Notes under the pieces: generated by a model
The model's database searches: none
The model's input: only the letters and a program-made list of their open reading frames with translations
Told to the model about the DNA's origin: nothing
Shown here: one piece after another, positions 8,113 to 15,785 of the stretch
Layout: each line of letters begins with the position of its first letter
How positions within the stretch are numbered: the first letter of the stretch is position 1
Made by a program: the position numbers and the translations under genes
Assembly: GCA_037969195.1 (NCBI GenBank)
Contig: JBBKWZ010000193.1
Location: forward strand, 1-25,707
Origin: JAHEJB01 sp037969195
Lineage (GTDB): Bacteria > Bacteroidota > Rhodothermia > Rhodothermales > Rubricoccaceae
DNA length: 25,707 nt
Direction of reading: 5' to 3'

Positions 8113-8308
8113 CTTAGGACAGCCAAAGAAAGCGTCGTGTTCAACACTCTGGTATCGGCGAGTTGGTAGACGAACCACAGCGGCGCAGGATTCCGATGGC
8201 GTGCTGCAAATTTAGCATAACTGGACTCCCTTTAGGCTAGTAGATGCATTCGCTACACCTATGTGAGAAATTCGCCTTGGTTCTCCGAACCATCAGGCGC
8301 GCTGCGGG

Positions 8309-11300
8309 GTGCTAACCTTCCCCCGGCACGCAATCAATCGCCAATCAGGACCGCCACTGCCTTCCCGCCTTCTCAATATCCCCGAGTACGCCGTTCGCGC
8401 AGCCGCTTTGCTAGTGCTGCTGGCCGCGCTGTCGGTTGTCGTCTTAACACGGACGCAATTTGGCCGCGATGCGCTGCGCAATCAGATTGTCCGGGCCTTT
8501 GACAATGAATTCGAAGGCAGTTTGGAAATCGGCCGCCTTCAGGGAAATTTGGTTCGGGAACTCTTCGCCTCCGACATCAGACTTTTCGACCCGGAAGGCA
8601 ACGAGGTGGCGCATGTCGATTCTGTTTCGATGACGCCGCACTGGCGATCGCTGTTCAGGGGCACGTTCGTCGCCGATGAGGTGACCATCGTTCAGCCGAC
8701 AGTCAACCTCGTGCTTAACGCGGCTGGTGAATTGAACCTGGTTCGTGCCCTGACGTCAACGAACCCGAGCATCGGCCCGACTAACCCTCTTGATTTCCAC
8801 ACGGCAAACCTGCGGGTCGTTGACGGGGCCGTTTCCAGCAGGAACATCGGCGCGGTCCCGGCTGGAGTTTTGGCGGGGGATCTGTTCGACTACACGAATG
8901 CAACAGTGTCCGGCCTCAACGCCGAATTGGAATTGGATTGGCGGGATGATGTCCAGCTTTTCCGCGTGGCAAGTTTTCAGGCGAACCTGAACAACGGTTC
9001 GTTGAGCATCGAGGGTCTTGACGGCCGGGTATCCGTTGCGGATGGAAGCGTGCAGGTGGAGAATTTTAATCTCCTCACGACGCGCTCGCACATGCGCGGC
9101 ACCGTTACACTCACTAATCTAACGGAGGGGCTGGAAAACATCGATGCGAACATCGTTGAGAGCCAGATCGCGGCGGCCGATCTCGTTGCAATACTCCCTT
9201 CCTTTCCGCTGGCGGATGCTGTCGCACTGCAGGGCCATGTCTACGGCCCGCTTTCCTCCCTTGCGATTGACAACATGGTGCTGTCGCGAGGTAGTACAGA
9301 GCTACTTGCCGAGGGCACGCTCAACGGCCTTCCTGACTCCGTTGCGTTTAACGTGGTCACCCCCGGCTCACGGATACTCGCGGAAGACCTAGTTGCGGTC
9401 GTTCCGACACTCGTTCTACCGGCGGAGGCTTCGCGCCTCGGGCAGGTGAGCGTGGAAGGCGACATCTCCGGTGCCGTCCACTTCGGTGGGGGCCGCGCGG
9501 GCACGCGAGTTCGAGGCGATGTGGTTCTTGTATCCGATGCTGGAGGTGTCGATGGATTTGCAGAGGTTCAAAGCTATCCCAACGCTCCTCTCCGTTTTAC
9601 GATTGACGTAGACGCCGATAGCGTAAACCCGTCCGTCGTTCTTGCCGACGAGGAGTTCGCGGGCAGCCTGACCGGACGCGTCTTCGCGGAACGAAGCGGC
9701 GTCGACGGCGATGCAACGGTTTTTCGGATCGGCTTGGGTTCTTCGTCCTTCGCAGGCAGAACAGCCGATTCACTTTCAGCGGAAGGCATCTGGCGCGGCC
9801 AAACCGTAGAAGCGGACGTGATCGTCCGCCAGGGAAGCAGCCGTTTGGACGGCGCTCTCTTTGTCGATGGCGTCGAATCAGCCTTGAGCTTTGATGGCAC
9901 GTTGTCATCTTTCGACATTAACCGGCTCGCTCCAGACGCACCAGCCACGCGGTTCAGCGGTCCGGTCTCGATCGCACTTGTGGGCACATCGCTCGCTGAT
10001 CTGCAAACGGAAATAGAGGCGGATTTCTCGGAGGCAGTTCTGGAAGTCAGCGGCGTCATGCAGAATCTGCCGACGGGGCCGCTCACGCTCGTCATCGCGC
10101 CTCCTGACGAAGTTGGGTCGCGCTTCAGGCTGACGACCGAAATCGTCGATGCGGAATTGAAGGGGAGTCTCGATCTGGAATCCGCCTTTGTGTTGGGCGA
10201 TCGTTGGGGCACAGCGTTCGCCCAAACGGTGGCAGCCGAGACGAACAAGCCACTTCGCAGCACGCCAAAGTCCATCACGCCTGGGCCACGAAACGCAAGC
10301 AGAAACCTTAGCCCGCGACCGTTTCAGTTGGATGTCCGCGTCGTAGATCCGATCGCACTTCAAGCTTTCCTGCCGACCATTCCCCTCTTCTCAACGGGTA
10401 CGGATATCGTTCTTGGCGGATATGTTGGCAGCGACTCAATTGCCGTAAACGTCTCGGCTTCAGGCACTCGCATTGGAATTGGGACCGTTGAGCTTGGCAG
10501 GTACAACCTTAAAGCCAGCGTGGACGGTTTTTATGGGTCAAACCTCACGGAAACGCTTTCCATTTCTCTTGATGCCGAGGCAGCTAACCTGCATGTGGCA
10601 ACCCGGCGGTTCCTGCACTCGCAGGTCGTTGCCGATCTGGAGTCCGGCGAACTATCACTATCAGTCGTCGGGAATGGCGTTTTTGGATCCAAAGGGAATG
10701 TTCTAGACCTCCAGGGGCGGCTGGCCTTCCTCCCCGATCGTAATCGCCTGACGATCGACAATTTGGATGTACGGACGTCTGGTGTCGCCTGGGGAGGCGA
10801 TGGTCCGATCATCGCCGATCTGTATTCCGACGCCGCCGTTTTGGAGCACGTGTCCTTTACGCAGACTGATATCGACACTGATGAGCGACTGGACTTCAGT
10901 GGCATTCTCTCAACTACGCCGGGCGACTCCGTGTTTGTGGACGTCCAGCGGCTGGATCTTGGACGCCTCGCCAGACTTGGTCGTATTAGGCCTCTTCGCT
11001 CGGAACCCGGTGGCATTCTTAGCGGACGACTCGCTATCGCCAACCTGCTGCGGCGGCCGGAAGTGTCGGGGGCACTGGCGATCCCAAGGCTTATGCTCGG
11101 AAACCGGATTCTTGGTCAGGTGGCTATCAAGAGCAGTCTCATTCCGACGGGCAATGGTGTGGAGATGGAATTGCGGCTGACGCCTCCAGATACGTTGAGC
11201 GAGGCCGGCGTTCCGCCGAACCTCCTGCTTGAACAGAATGACCTCGCGATCCGAGGACTTGTCCGATTCCCCGGCCGTGACGACGCAGGACTGCGCGACG

Positions 11301-12976
11301 TGGGCGAGTTCGACCTGAGCCTGGACGTCAGAAAGGCTGATCTATTCATCTTCGACCTCATCTTCGACAAACTCCTGTCGGACACGCGCGGGTTTGCTTC
11401 GGGCGCAGGCCGCATTAGCGGCGACTTCTCGTTCCCCATTTTCGAGGCCGATTTAACCGTAAACAACGCGACGACAAGCATCCCTACATTTGGTCTGGGA
11501 TTCAGGCTGCGCGGCGATGTCAGCGTCGACCGGGAGGGCATACACCTCAATTCCGTTGAACTGCAAGACAAAGGAGGGGGCACGGCGAGGATTGGCGGAA
11601 GCGTGCTCTTTAACAGCTACCGGTACTTTTCGCTCGACCTAAACGCGGCGCTTTCCAATGTGGAAATCATCGATGTGCCTTCGTCTAGCACGCTGGCCTT
11701 CTATGGGCACATCTTGGCGAGCGGCACTGCCACGATTGCTGGTCCGCTCGACAACGTTCTCCTCTCGTCCTTCAACGCGGTAACAACAGCGGACAGTGAG
11801 ATATTCATCCCGATTCGAGCGAGTGGCGTCGCAAGAGACCGCGGCTTCCTCATCTACGCGGATTCACTAGGCCAAATCCCCGAGGAGCAGGAGCGCACGA
11901 ATCTGATCTCTGGCAAGCCGACGAGCGAGCGGTCGTTCACGGAAGGTCTAGAAATGAATCTTAACGTAACCGCCCCTCCTGGCTCGACTGTGCACCTTGT
12001 TTTTGATGAGGCCACAGGAGACGTAATTAATGCCGAAGGGAGAGCAGCGCTGCAATTGACCATTCGCGAGGGACGGTTCAGGACGTTTGGAACCTTCACG
12101 GCTTCGGGCGGCAACTATTTGTTCACAGCTGGCGATGTCTTCACCCGCCGTTTTGAGATTGAGCCGGGCGGCTTGCTCGTCTGGGATGGCGATCCGCTCG
12201 AAGCCCAACTCAACCTTACCGCTGATTTTCGAACCCGCGCATCCCTTGCGGGACTCGGCCTTTCCGGCCTTGAACGGCAGCGAGTGCCGATGGTGATCCG
12301 AACTAACATCGGAGGCCGACTCACGGCGCCACTCGTCGACCTTTCCATCGAACTGGACGCTGATCAACGTGCGGGTGGAGGATCTTCGTCGGCTGTGGAG
12401 GCCTTACGCCCAATTCTCAACAACACGGGCCAGCAGGCACTGTATGCATCAAGTGTCTTGCTAACTGGGACGTTTTTGCTGGCACCGGTCGAGAACATTT
12501 CGGCGGGAGGCAGTGAAGCCATCACCGGCGCTGCCGATGAGTTGCTGTTCACCTCAATCTCCCAACTGGTGTCAAGTCGGGTCAACCTGTTCCTGAGCGA
12601 GGCCTTAGCGTCTGAAAACGTTGAAATCCTTCTTGGTCTAACGCCGGTAGATGCACTCCAGCGTTTCGATTTGACCTACGGTGTAGCCTTGCGTTTGCTC
12701 GACGAACGGTTGGTAATCCGCGGCGAAGGCGTCTACCAGCAGTATGAAAACCAACCGTCGGGTGGCGAGCTACAGGGTGAATTGGCCGTTGAGGTCCGTC
12801 TCTCGAACTCCGTAGCCATTGAAGTTTTTTACCGGCGCGAAAGCGAGCTTCTGGGCACTTCGGGTGTGGGTGCTGCACCATACGGTGCCTACGGCGCAGG
12901 TATAAGTTTCGAGCGGGATTTTACGAGTTGGCGGAGTGTGCTGCGGGGACTCCTAGGTCAAAAAGTTGGTGGGTAG
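8309..12976 (+). CDS. TamB-like translocation/assembly module protein (AsmA-like, DUF490 C-terminus)
   Basis: This 1555-residue protein has one N-terminal membrane anchor (about 29-47, RAAALLVLLAALSVVVL). Next comes the AsmA/TamB-type opening: F...LEIGRLQGNL.....SDIRLFDPEG, then a strand pattern with W.SLFRG..VADEV.I..P.V. The rest is a very long series of beta strands predicted to form the lipid-carrying groove. The C-terminal 400 residues contain TamB-domain features: a GR.RTFGTFTASGGNYLFTAGDVFTRRFEIEPGG-like stretch, WDGDPLEAQLNLTA, and a final region ending with an E..Y..G.SFERDF..W barrel-like strand. Role by family: lipid or protein transport between inner and outer membranes. The start is a GTG with no clear Shine-Dalgarno, so the exact N-terminus is uncertain. 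It is divergent from dsbD. No TamA/BamA gene is visible in this window. Confidence 0.85.
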   Translation: MLTFPRHAINRQSGPPLPSRLLNIPEYAVRAAALLVLLAALSVVVLTRTQFGRDALRNQIVRAFDNEFEGSLEIGRLQGNLVRELFASDIRLFDPEGNEVAHVDSVSMTPHWRSLFRGTFVADEVTIVQPTVNLVLNAAGELNLVRALTSTNPSIGPTNPLDFHTANLRVVDGAVSSRNIGAVPAGVLAGDLFDYTNATVSGLNAELELDWRDDVQLFRVASFQANLNNGSLSIEGLDGRVSVADGSVQVENFNLLTTRSHMRGTVTLTNLTEGLENIDANIVESQIAAADLVAILPSFPLADAVALQGHVYGPLSSLAIDNMVLSRGSTELLAEGTLNGLPDSVAFNVVTPGSRILAEDLVAVVPTLVLPAEASRLGQVSVEGDISGAVHFGGGRAGTRVRGDVVLVSDAGGVDGFAEVQSYPNAPLRFTIDVDADSVNPSVVLADEEFAGSLTGRVFAERSGVDGDATVFRIGLGSSSFAGRTADSLSAEGIWRGQTVEADVIVRQGSSRLDGALFVDGVESALSFDGTLSSFDINRLAPDAPATRFSGPVSIALVGTSLADLQTEIEADFSEAVLEVSGVMQNLPTGPLTLVIAPPDEVGSRFRLTTEIVDAELKGSLDLESAFVLGDRWGTAFAQTVAAETNKPLRSTPKSITPGPRNASRNLSPRPFQLDVRVVDPIALQAFLPTIPLFSTGTDIVLGGYVGSDSIAVNVSASGTRIGIGTVELGRYNLKASVDGFYGSNLTETLSISLDAEAANLHVATRRFLHSQVVADLESGELSLSVVGNGVFGSKGNVLDLQGRLAFLPDRNRLTIDNLDVRTSGVAWGGDGPIIADLYSDAAVLEHVSFTQTDIDTDERLDFSGILSTTPGDSVFVDVQRLDLGRLARLGRIRPLRSEPGGILSGRLAIANLLRRPEVSGALAIPRLMLGNRILGQVAIKSSLIPTGNGVEMELRLTPPDTLSEAGVPPNLLLEQNDLAIRGLVRFPGRDDAGLRDVGEFDLSLDVRKADLFIFDLIFDKLLSDTRGFASGAGRISGDFSFPIFEADLTVNNATTSIPTFGLGFRLRGDVSVDREGIHLNSVELQDKGGGTARIGGSVLFNSYRYFSLDLNAALSNVEIIDVPSSSTLAFYGHILASGTATIAGPLDNVLLSSFNAVTTADSEIFIPIRASGVARDRGFLIYADSLGQIPEEQERTNLISGKPTSERSFTEGLEMNLNVTAPPGSTVHLVFDEATGDVINAEGRAALQLTIREGRFRTFGTFTASGGNYLFTAGDVFTRRFEIEPGGLLVWDGDPLEAQLNLTADFRTRASLAGLGLSGLERQRVPMVIRTNIGGRLTAPLVDLSIELDADQRAGGGSSSAVEALRPILNNTGQQALYASSVLLTGTFLLAPVENISAGGSEAITGAADELLFTSISQLVSSRVNLFLSEALASENVEILLGLTPVDALQRFDLTYGVALRLLDERLVIRGEGVYQQYENQPSGGELQGELAVEVRLSNSVAIEVFYRRESELLGTSGVGAAPYGAYGAGISFERDFTSWRSVLRGLLGQKVGG

Positions 12977-12998
12977 CGGGGCCTAGCCCGCAACCCAC
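12969..12998. other. Strong hairpin over the TamB stop codon
   Basis: GTGGGT (12969-12974) pairs with ACCCAC (12993-12998), and GCGGG (12976-12980) pairs with CCCGC (12987-12991). An A/A mismatch separates the two helices and a 6-nt loop closes the stem. The stem includes the stop codon. No T-run follows on either strand, so it is not a canonical intrinsic terminator. It sits between convergent genes and may stabilise 3' ends. Confidence 0.5.
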
Positions 12999-13030
12999 GT
13001 GAATCATTGATACTCGCGCACCCGGAAGGT

Positions 13031-13753
13031 TTAGCTCCTGGATGGGAATATCCCTACCAGCGCAATGCAATAGTTGAGGACTAGAAATGGCGACAAGTTG
13101 TCGTGGGCCTGTCCTCCCCCGGTTGCACCGGTTAGAGCATTTTCGTTTGACTTAGTATCCGTCACTACTCGGTCGTGTGCGCCACTTATCGTTCCGGGTC
13201 CATCGGAGAACGGAGAAGTGTGCGTGTGCGATGGGATTTGGGCTGCCGTTAGCGTTACCTGTTCGGAGCCGCTCATTTGTCCCAACGAACGTGGTGAAAG
13301 GCCAGGTCCAGCGCCCGAACTCATGGCATATCGGCCGCGGAGATCTGGCAGACCGAACGTCGTTCGCCCGTCGCCACCGTAGGTCGTCCCAAGCAACGAG
13401 AAAAGTGCGGTGTTCGCTGAAAGAGCAAGAAGTTGGCCGTTGCAAAACGCCCAGCCCCGAGGTGCAAAATTGTACGGTACCAACATAATCTCACCCACGA
13501 ATGGGTCTGAGGGCATCCCAGGCTGACGGGTTACAGGCTGTCCTTTGGCGTCAACGAGCGTCCCCGGTACGATTCCGAACCGGCCAGCGGGCTTGTCAAC
13601 GGCAGCCCAGGCTTCGTCTGCTGTTAGCAATCCTGCGCCGAGTGCGGCGATTGACAATCCGCTCATTCGCCGAAAAAACGAGCGACGAGTGTCTGGAGAG
13701 GGCGCTGTTGGAGGCGGCGAGGGACGACGACGTATGCGAGAGAGAATAGACAT
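13031..13753 (-). CDS. Tat-exported tail-collar domain protein (microcystin-dependent-protein type)
   Basis: This 240-residue protein begins with a long basic region and a twin-arginine motif T22-R-R-S-F-F-R28. A hydrophobic stretch (about 32-46) and an A-W-A-A cleavage-like site near 48-51 follow, so export by Tat is likely. Residues about 84-140 hold the phage tail-collar domain: FVGEIMLVPYNFAPRGWAFC, then NGQLLAL...ALFSLLGTTYGGDGRTTFGLPDLRGR. The C-terminus NYCIALVGIFPSRS is the standard ending of the microcystin-dependent (MdpB) family. Family members occur both as phage tail components and as free-standing proteins. No other phage gene is nearby. Function unknown. The Shine-Dalgarno sequence is weak. 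Confidence 0.8.
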   Translation of the reverse strand: MSILSRIRRRPSPPPTAPSPDTRRSFFRRMSGLSIAALGAGLLTADEAWAAVDKPAGRFGIVPGTLVDAKGQPVTRQPGMPSDPFVGEIMLVPYNFAPRGWAFCNGQLLALSANTALFSLLGTTYGGDGRTTFGLPDLRGRYAMSSGAGPGLSPRSLGQMSGSEQVTLTAAQIPSHTHTSPFSDGPGTISGAHDRVVTDTKSNENALTGATGGGQAHDNLSPFLVLNYCIALVGIFPSRS

Positions 13754-13835
13754 AGGTCTGTCTGGGATGATTCATGAACGCGACACCCATAAGGGTACAG
13801 CAAAACATGTTAACAACTGCCTCAACTTCAATACG

Positions 13836-14129
13836 TTAACCGCGCAACTTGGCCAGCGTCTCTGGATCGAGAAGATCGGCCAAACTGTTGCCTTGCGAAC
13901 GAGGTCTCCGATTTCCCTTCTCCTTCTCTGCCTTCGCGGACCCTGTCCGTTTTGGCACCGAGCCTGATTCGGCCTCTGTTTTCTCCGGTTTCGGGGTAGA
14001 GAGGTTGATGGTCTGCTGAACGACGGGTGCAAAACCCTTGGCAGCCTTTTTCCTTCCAGTCGATTTCTTCCCGGTAGAGAGATCGAGCTTGCGACTACGT
14101 CGTGGATCAGAGTTGCTGTTCTCAGACAT
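13836..14129 (-). CDS. Small basic hypothetical protein downstream of mazG
   Basis: From the ATG at 14129 this is a 97-residue protein. Its first 80 residues are rich in Lys, Arg, Ser and Thr with low complexity (KKSTGRKKAAKG, KAEKEKGNRRPRSQG) and are probably disordered. The last 16 (SLADLLDPETLAKLRG) look like an amphipathic helix or short linear motif. An earlier in-frame start at 14186 would overlap mazG; 14129 is preferred because AAAGGA lies about 9 nt upstream. Only 14 nt separate it from the mazG stop codon, so it is probably co-transcribed. I do not recognise the family. Nucleic-acid binding is possible from composition alone. Confidence 0.65.
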   Translation of the reverse strand: MSENSNSDPRRSRKLDLSTGKKSTGRKKAAKGFAPVVQQTINLSTPKPEKTEAESGSVPKRTGSAKAEKEKGNRRPRSQGNSLADLLDPETLAKLRG

Positions 14130-14143
14130 TAAGCGGGTCCTTT

Positions 14144-14983
14144 CTAGCCGTCTGCAAGTTGATCGATGGATTTCGCCTCGTCCCACAGCTCGTCCATCTC
14201 TTGAAGAGAAGCCTCGTCGGTTGTCCGGCCTTGCTCGCTGAGGCGCGTCTCAATGTGCTGGAAACGACGCGAAAACTTGTTAATCGTCCGCCGGAGCGCG
14301 TTTTCAGGAACGACTCCCCTGAAACGGCCATAATTGACAAGTGCGAACAGCACATCTCCAAACTCGTCCTCCAACGCGTCTGGATTGCCATTGCCCAAGG
14401 CCTTTAACTCGTCGATTTCCTCTACCACTTTTTGCCAGGCACCCTCAGCTTCGGGGAAATCAAAACCGACCGCGGCGACTTTCTCCTGAACGCGCTCCGC
14501 GCGGAGGAGAGCTGGCAACGCATTAGGCACACCATCCAATACAGACGCTCTGTGGCCGTTTCCTTCTGCTTCTCGTTCACTTCGTTTGATGGCCTCCCAG
14601 TTCCGAAGCACCTCGCCAGTTCCGCTGACCACCTCTTCCCCAAACACGTGCGGATGGCGCCGGACGAGCTTTTCCATCTCAGCCTCCATCACATCCTTTA
14701 TCGTAAACCCGCCCTCAGTTTCGGAAATGTGGGCGTGGAAGAGCACGTGCAGAAAGAGATCGCCTAGCTCTTTCTTGATATCCTCGGGATCGCCCTCATC
14801 AATTGCGTGAACCAGTTCAAATGCCTCTTCAATCGTGAGCTGCTTTACGGAATCGTGCGTTTGCTCGCGGTCCCATGGGCAATCTCGGCGAAGGCGGCGA
14901 ATTATCGCCACGAAGTCAGCGTAGACATCGGCATGCGCGGCAGCTTTGTCGACTTCAGTGAGGTTGAGAATGTCTGTATTCAA
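14144..14983 (-). CDS. mazG: Nucleoside triphosphate pyrophosphohydrolase MazG
   Basis: The 279 residues match the two-domain MazG of about 260-280 residues. The N-terminal domain has LRRDCPWDREQTHDSVKQ followed by the metal-binding E52-E53-x-x-E56 and E72-x-x-D75 pattern (EEAFELVHAID, then KKELGDLFLHVLFH). The second domain repeats it as EEIDELKAL and EDEFGDVLFALVNYGR. The enzyme hydrolyses NTPs or dNTPs to NMP and pyrophosphate, cleaning the nucleotide pool and, in some bacteria, affecting the stringent response. The start is a TTG at 14983; no in-frame ATG exists upstream of the conserved domain, and no Shine-Dalgarno is evident, so the exact N-terminus is tentative. It is transcribed divergently from ssb. 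Confidence 0.9.
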   Translation of the reverse strand: MNTDILNLTEVDKAAAHADVYADFVAIIRRLRRDCPWDREQTHDSVKQLTIEEAFELVHAIDEGDPEDIKKELGDLFLHVLFHAHISETEGGFTIKDVMEAEMEKLVRRHPHVFGEEVVSGTGEVLRNWEAIKRSEREAEGNGHRASVLDGVPNALPALLRAERVQEKVAAVGFDFPEAEGAWQKVVEEIDELKALGNGNPDALEDEFGDVLFALVNYGRFRGVVPENALRRTINKFSRRFQHIETRLSEQGRTTDEASLQEMDELWDEAKSIDQLADG

Positions 14984-15259
14984 GGGAAGCGCTCGGATCT
15001 CGGAACAGGAAGATAGATGGATCGAATGCTGGAATAAGTGTGCGCGCAGGCTTCCCCAATGATTTTCCTCCCGAAATCGTACCTAGTGTCTATCCGCTGC
15101 CATACCGTTGTCACCTGTGGATAATTATTTTGGTTACCGAGGTTATTTCCGCCTCATGCCGGAGTCTATACTGGCATCTGATCCAACGCTATCTGGCTAC
15201 GGATCACAAACGAAGGTCGGCGGGCTCTTGCTCGACCGATGGATTCACATACATAACCC

Positions 15260-15265
15260 AGGAGG
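15260..15265 (+). promoter_or_regulatory. Strong ribosome binding site of ssb
   Basis: AGGAGG at 15260-15265 lies 5 nt before the ATG at 15271. It settles the ssb start, although the reading frame is open upstream to about 15040. It is one of the few perfect Shine-Dalgarno sequences in the window. Confidence 0.85.
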
Positions 15266-15270
15266 CCATC

Positions 15271-15726
15271 ATGGCAAGCCGTGGAATTAACAAAGTCACA
15301 CTCATTGGCAATCTCGGCGGAGACCCCGAACTTCGCTATACCGGCGGCGGCACCGCTGTCTGCAACTTTACTGTTGCCACCAACGAGTCCTACAAGGACA
15401 AGGAAGGCAACATGGTTGACAAGACGGAGTGGCATCGCGTGGTAGCGTGGGGACGCCTAGCTGAGATTTGCGGCGAATACCTCAAGAAGGGCCGCCAGGT
15501 CTACATTGAAGGATCGCTGCAGACGAACCAGTGGGAAGACAAAGACGGCAACTCCCGCTACACGACGGAAGTCAAAGCCCGCGAGATGCAAATGCTCGGC
15601 TCGCGCGAAGGCGGCGGCGGCAGCGACTATGAAGAGTCGGAGCCGCAGCAACGCCAGGCGCGACCAGTCGCACAAGGCGCCGGAGACGGTGCTTCGTTCG
15701 GCCCGGACGATGACCTGCCATTCTAA
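15271..15726 (+). CDS. ssb: Single-stranded DNA-binding protein
   Basis: This 151-residue SSB begins MASRGINKVTLIGNLGGDPE, the canonical bacterial start. The OB fold spans about 1-108 and includes NFTVATNESYKDKEG, DKTEWHRVVAWGRLAEICGEYLKKG and YIEGSLQTNQWEDKDG. A Gly/Gln/acidic linker follows (about 110-143), then the acidic tip DDDLPF that recruits partner proteins. The start is fixed by AGGAGG 5 nt upstream; the longer open frame upstream has no SSB similarity. The gene is followed by its own strong terminator. It is divergent from mazG; 14984-15270 holds the two promoter regions, in which I can only point to a TATACT box at 15168-15173 as a weak -10 candidate. Confidence 0.97.
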   Translation: MASRGINKVTLIGNLGGDPELRYTGGGTAVCNFTVATNESYKDKEGNMVDKTEWHRVVAWGRLAEICGEYLKKGRQVYIEGSLQTNQWEDKDGNSRYTTEVKAREMQMLGSREGGGGSDYEESEPQQRQARPVAQGAGDGASFGPDDDLPF

Positions 15727-15746
15727 ATAGCGGATGGAATCTCCAT

Positions 15747-15785
15747 GCGAGGCGGTGATCAACAGATCGCCGCCTCGCTTTGTTG
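15747..15785 (+). terminator. Intrinsic terminator of ssb
   Basis: GCGAGGCGGTGATC (15747-15760) pairs with GATCGCCGCCTCGC (15765-15778) over 14 bp with one G-T wobble and an AACA loop, followed by TTTGTTG. It begins 21 nt after the ssb stop codon. Confidence 0.9.

Noticed and set aside
8113..8178. Longer start for DsbD
   Set aside because: The added 22 residues would displace the signal peptide from the N-terminus; export signals of DsbD begin at MMIRYLPS here.
9574..10278. Minus-strand open frame of 234 codons within the TamB-like gene
   Set aside because: The Ser/Arg/Thr-rich translation is typical of an antisense shadow in a GC-rich gene.
13031..13753. Prophage remnant suggested by the tail-collar domain
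   Set aside because: Flanks are tamB-like, mazG and ssb; no other phage gene is present and the protein has a Tat signal.
15040..15270. N-terminal extension of SSB in the open frame
   Set aside because: A perfect AGGAGG sits 5 nt before the ATG at 15271, and SSB proteins start at MASRGINKV-like sequence.
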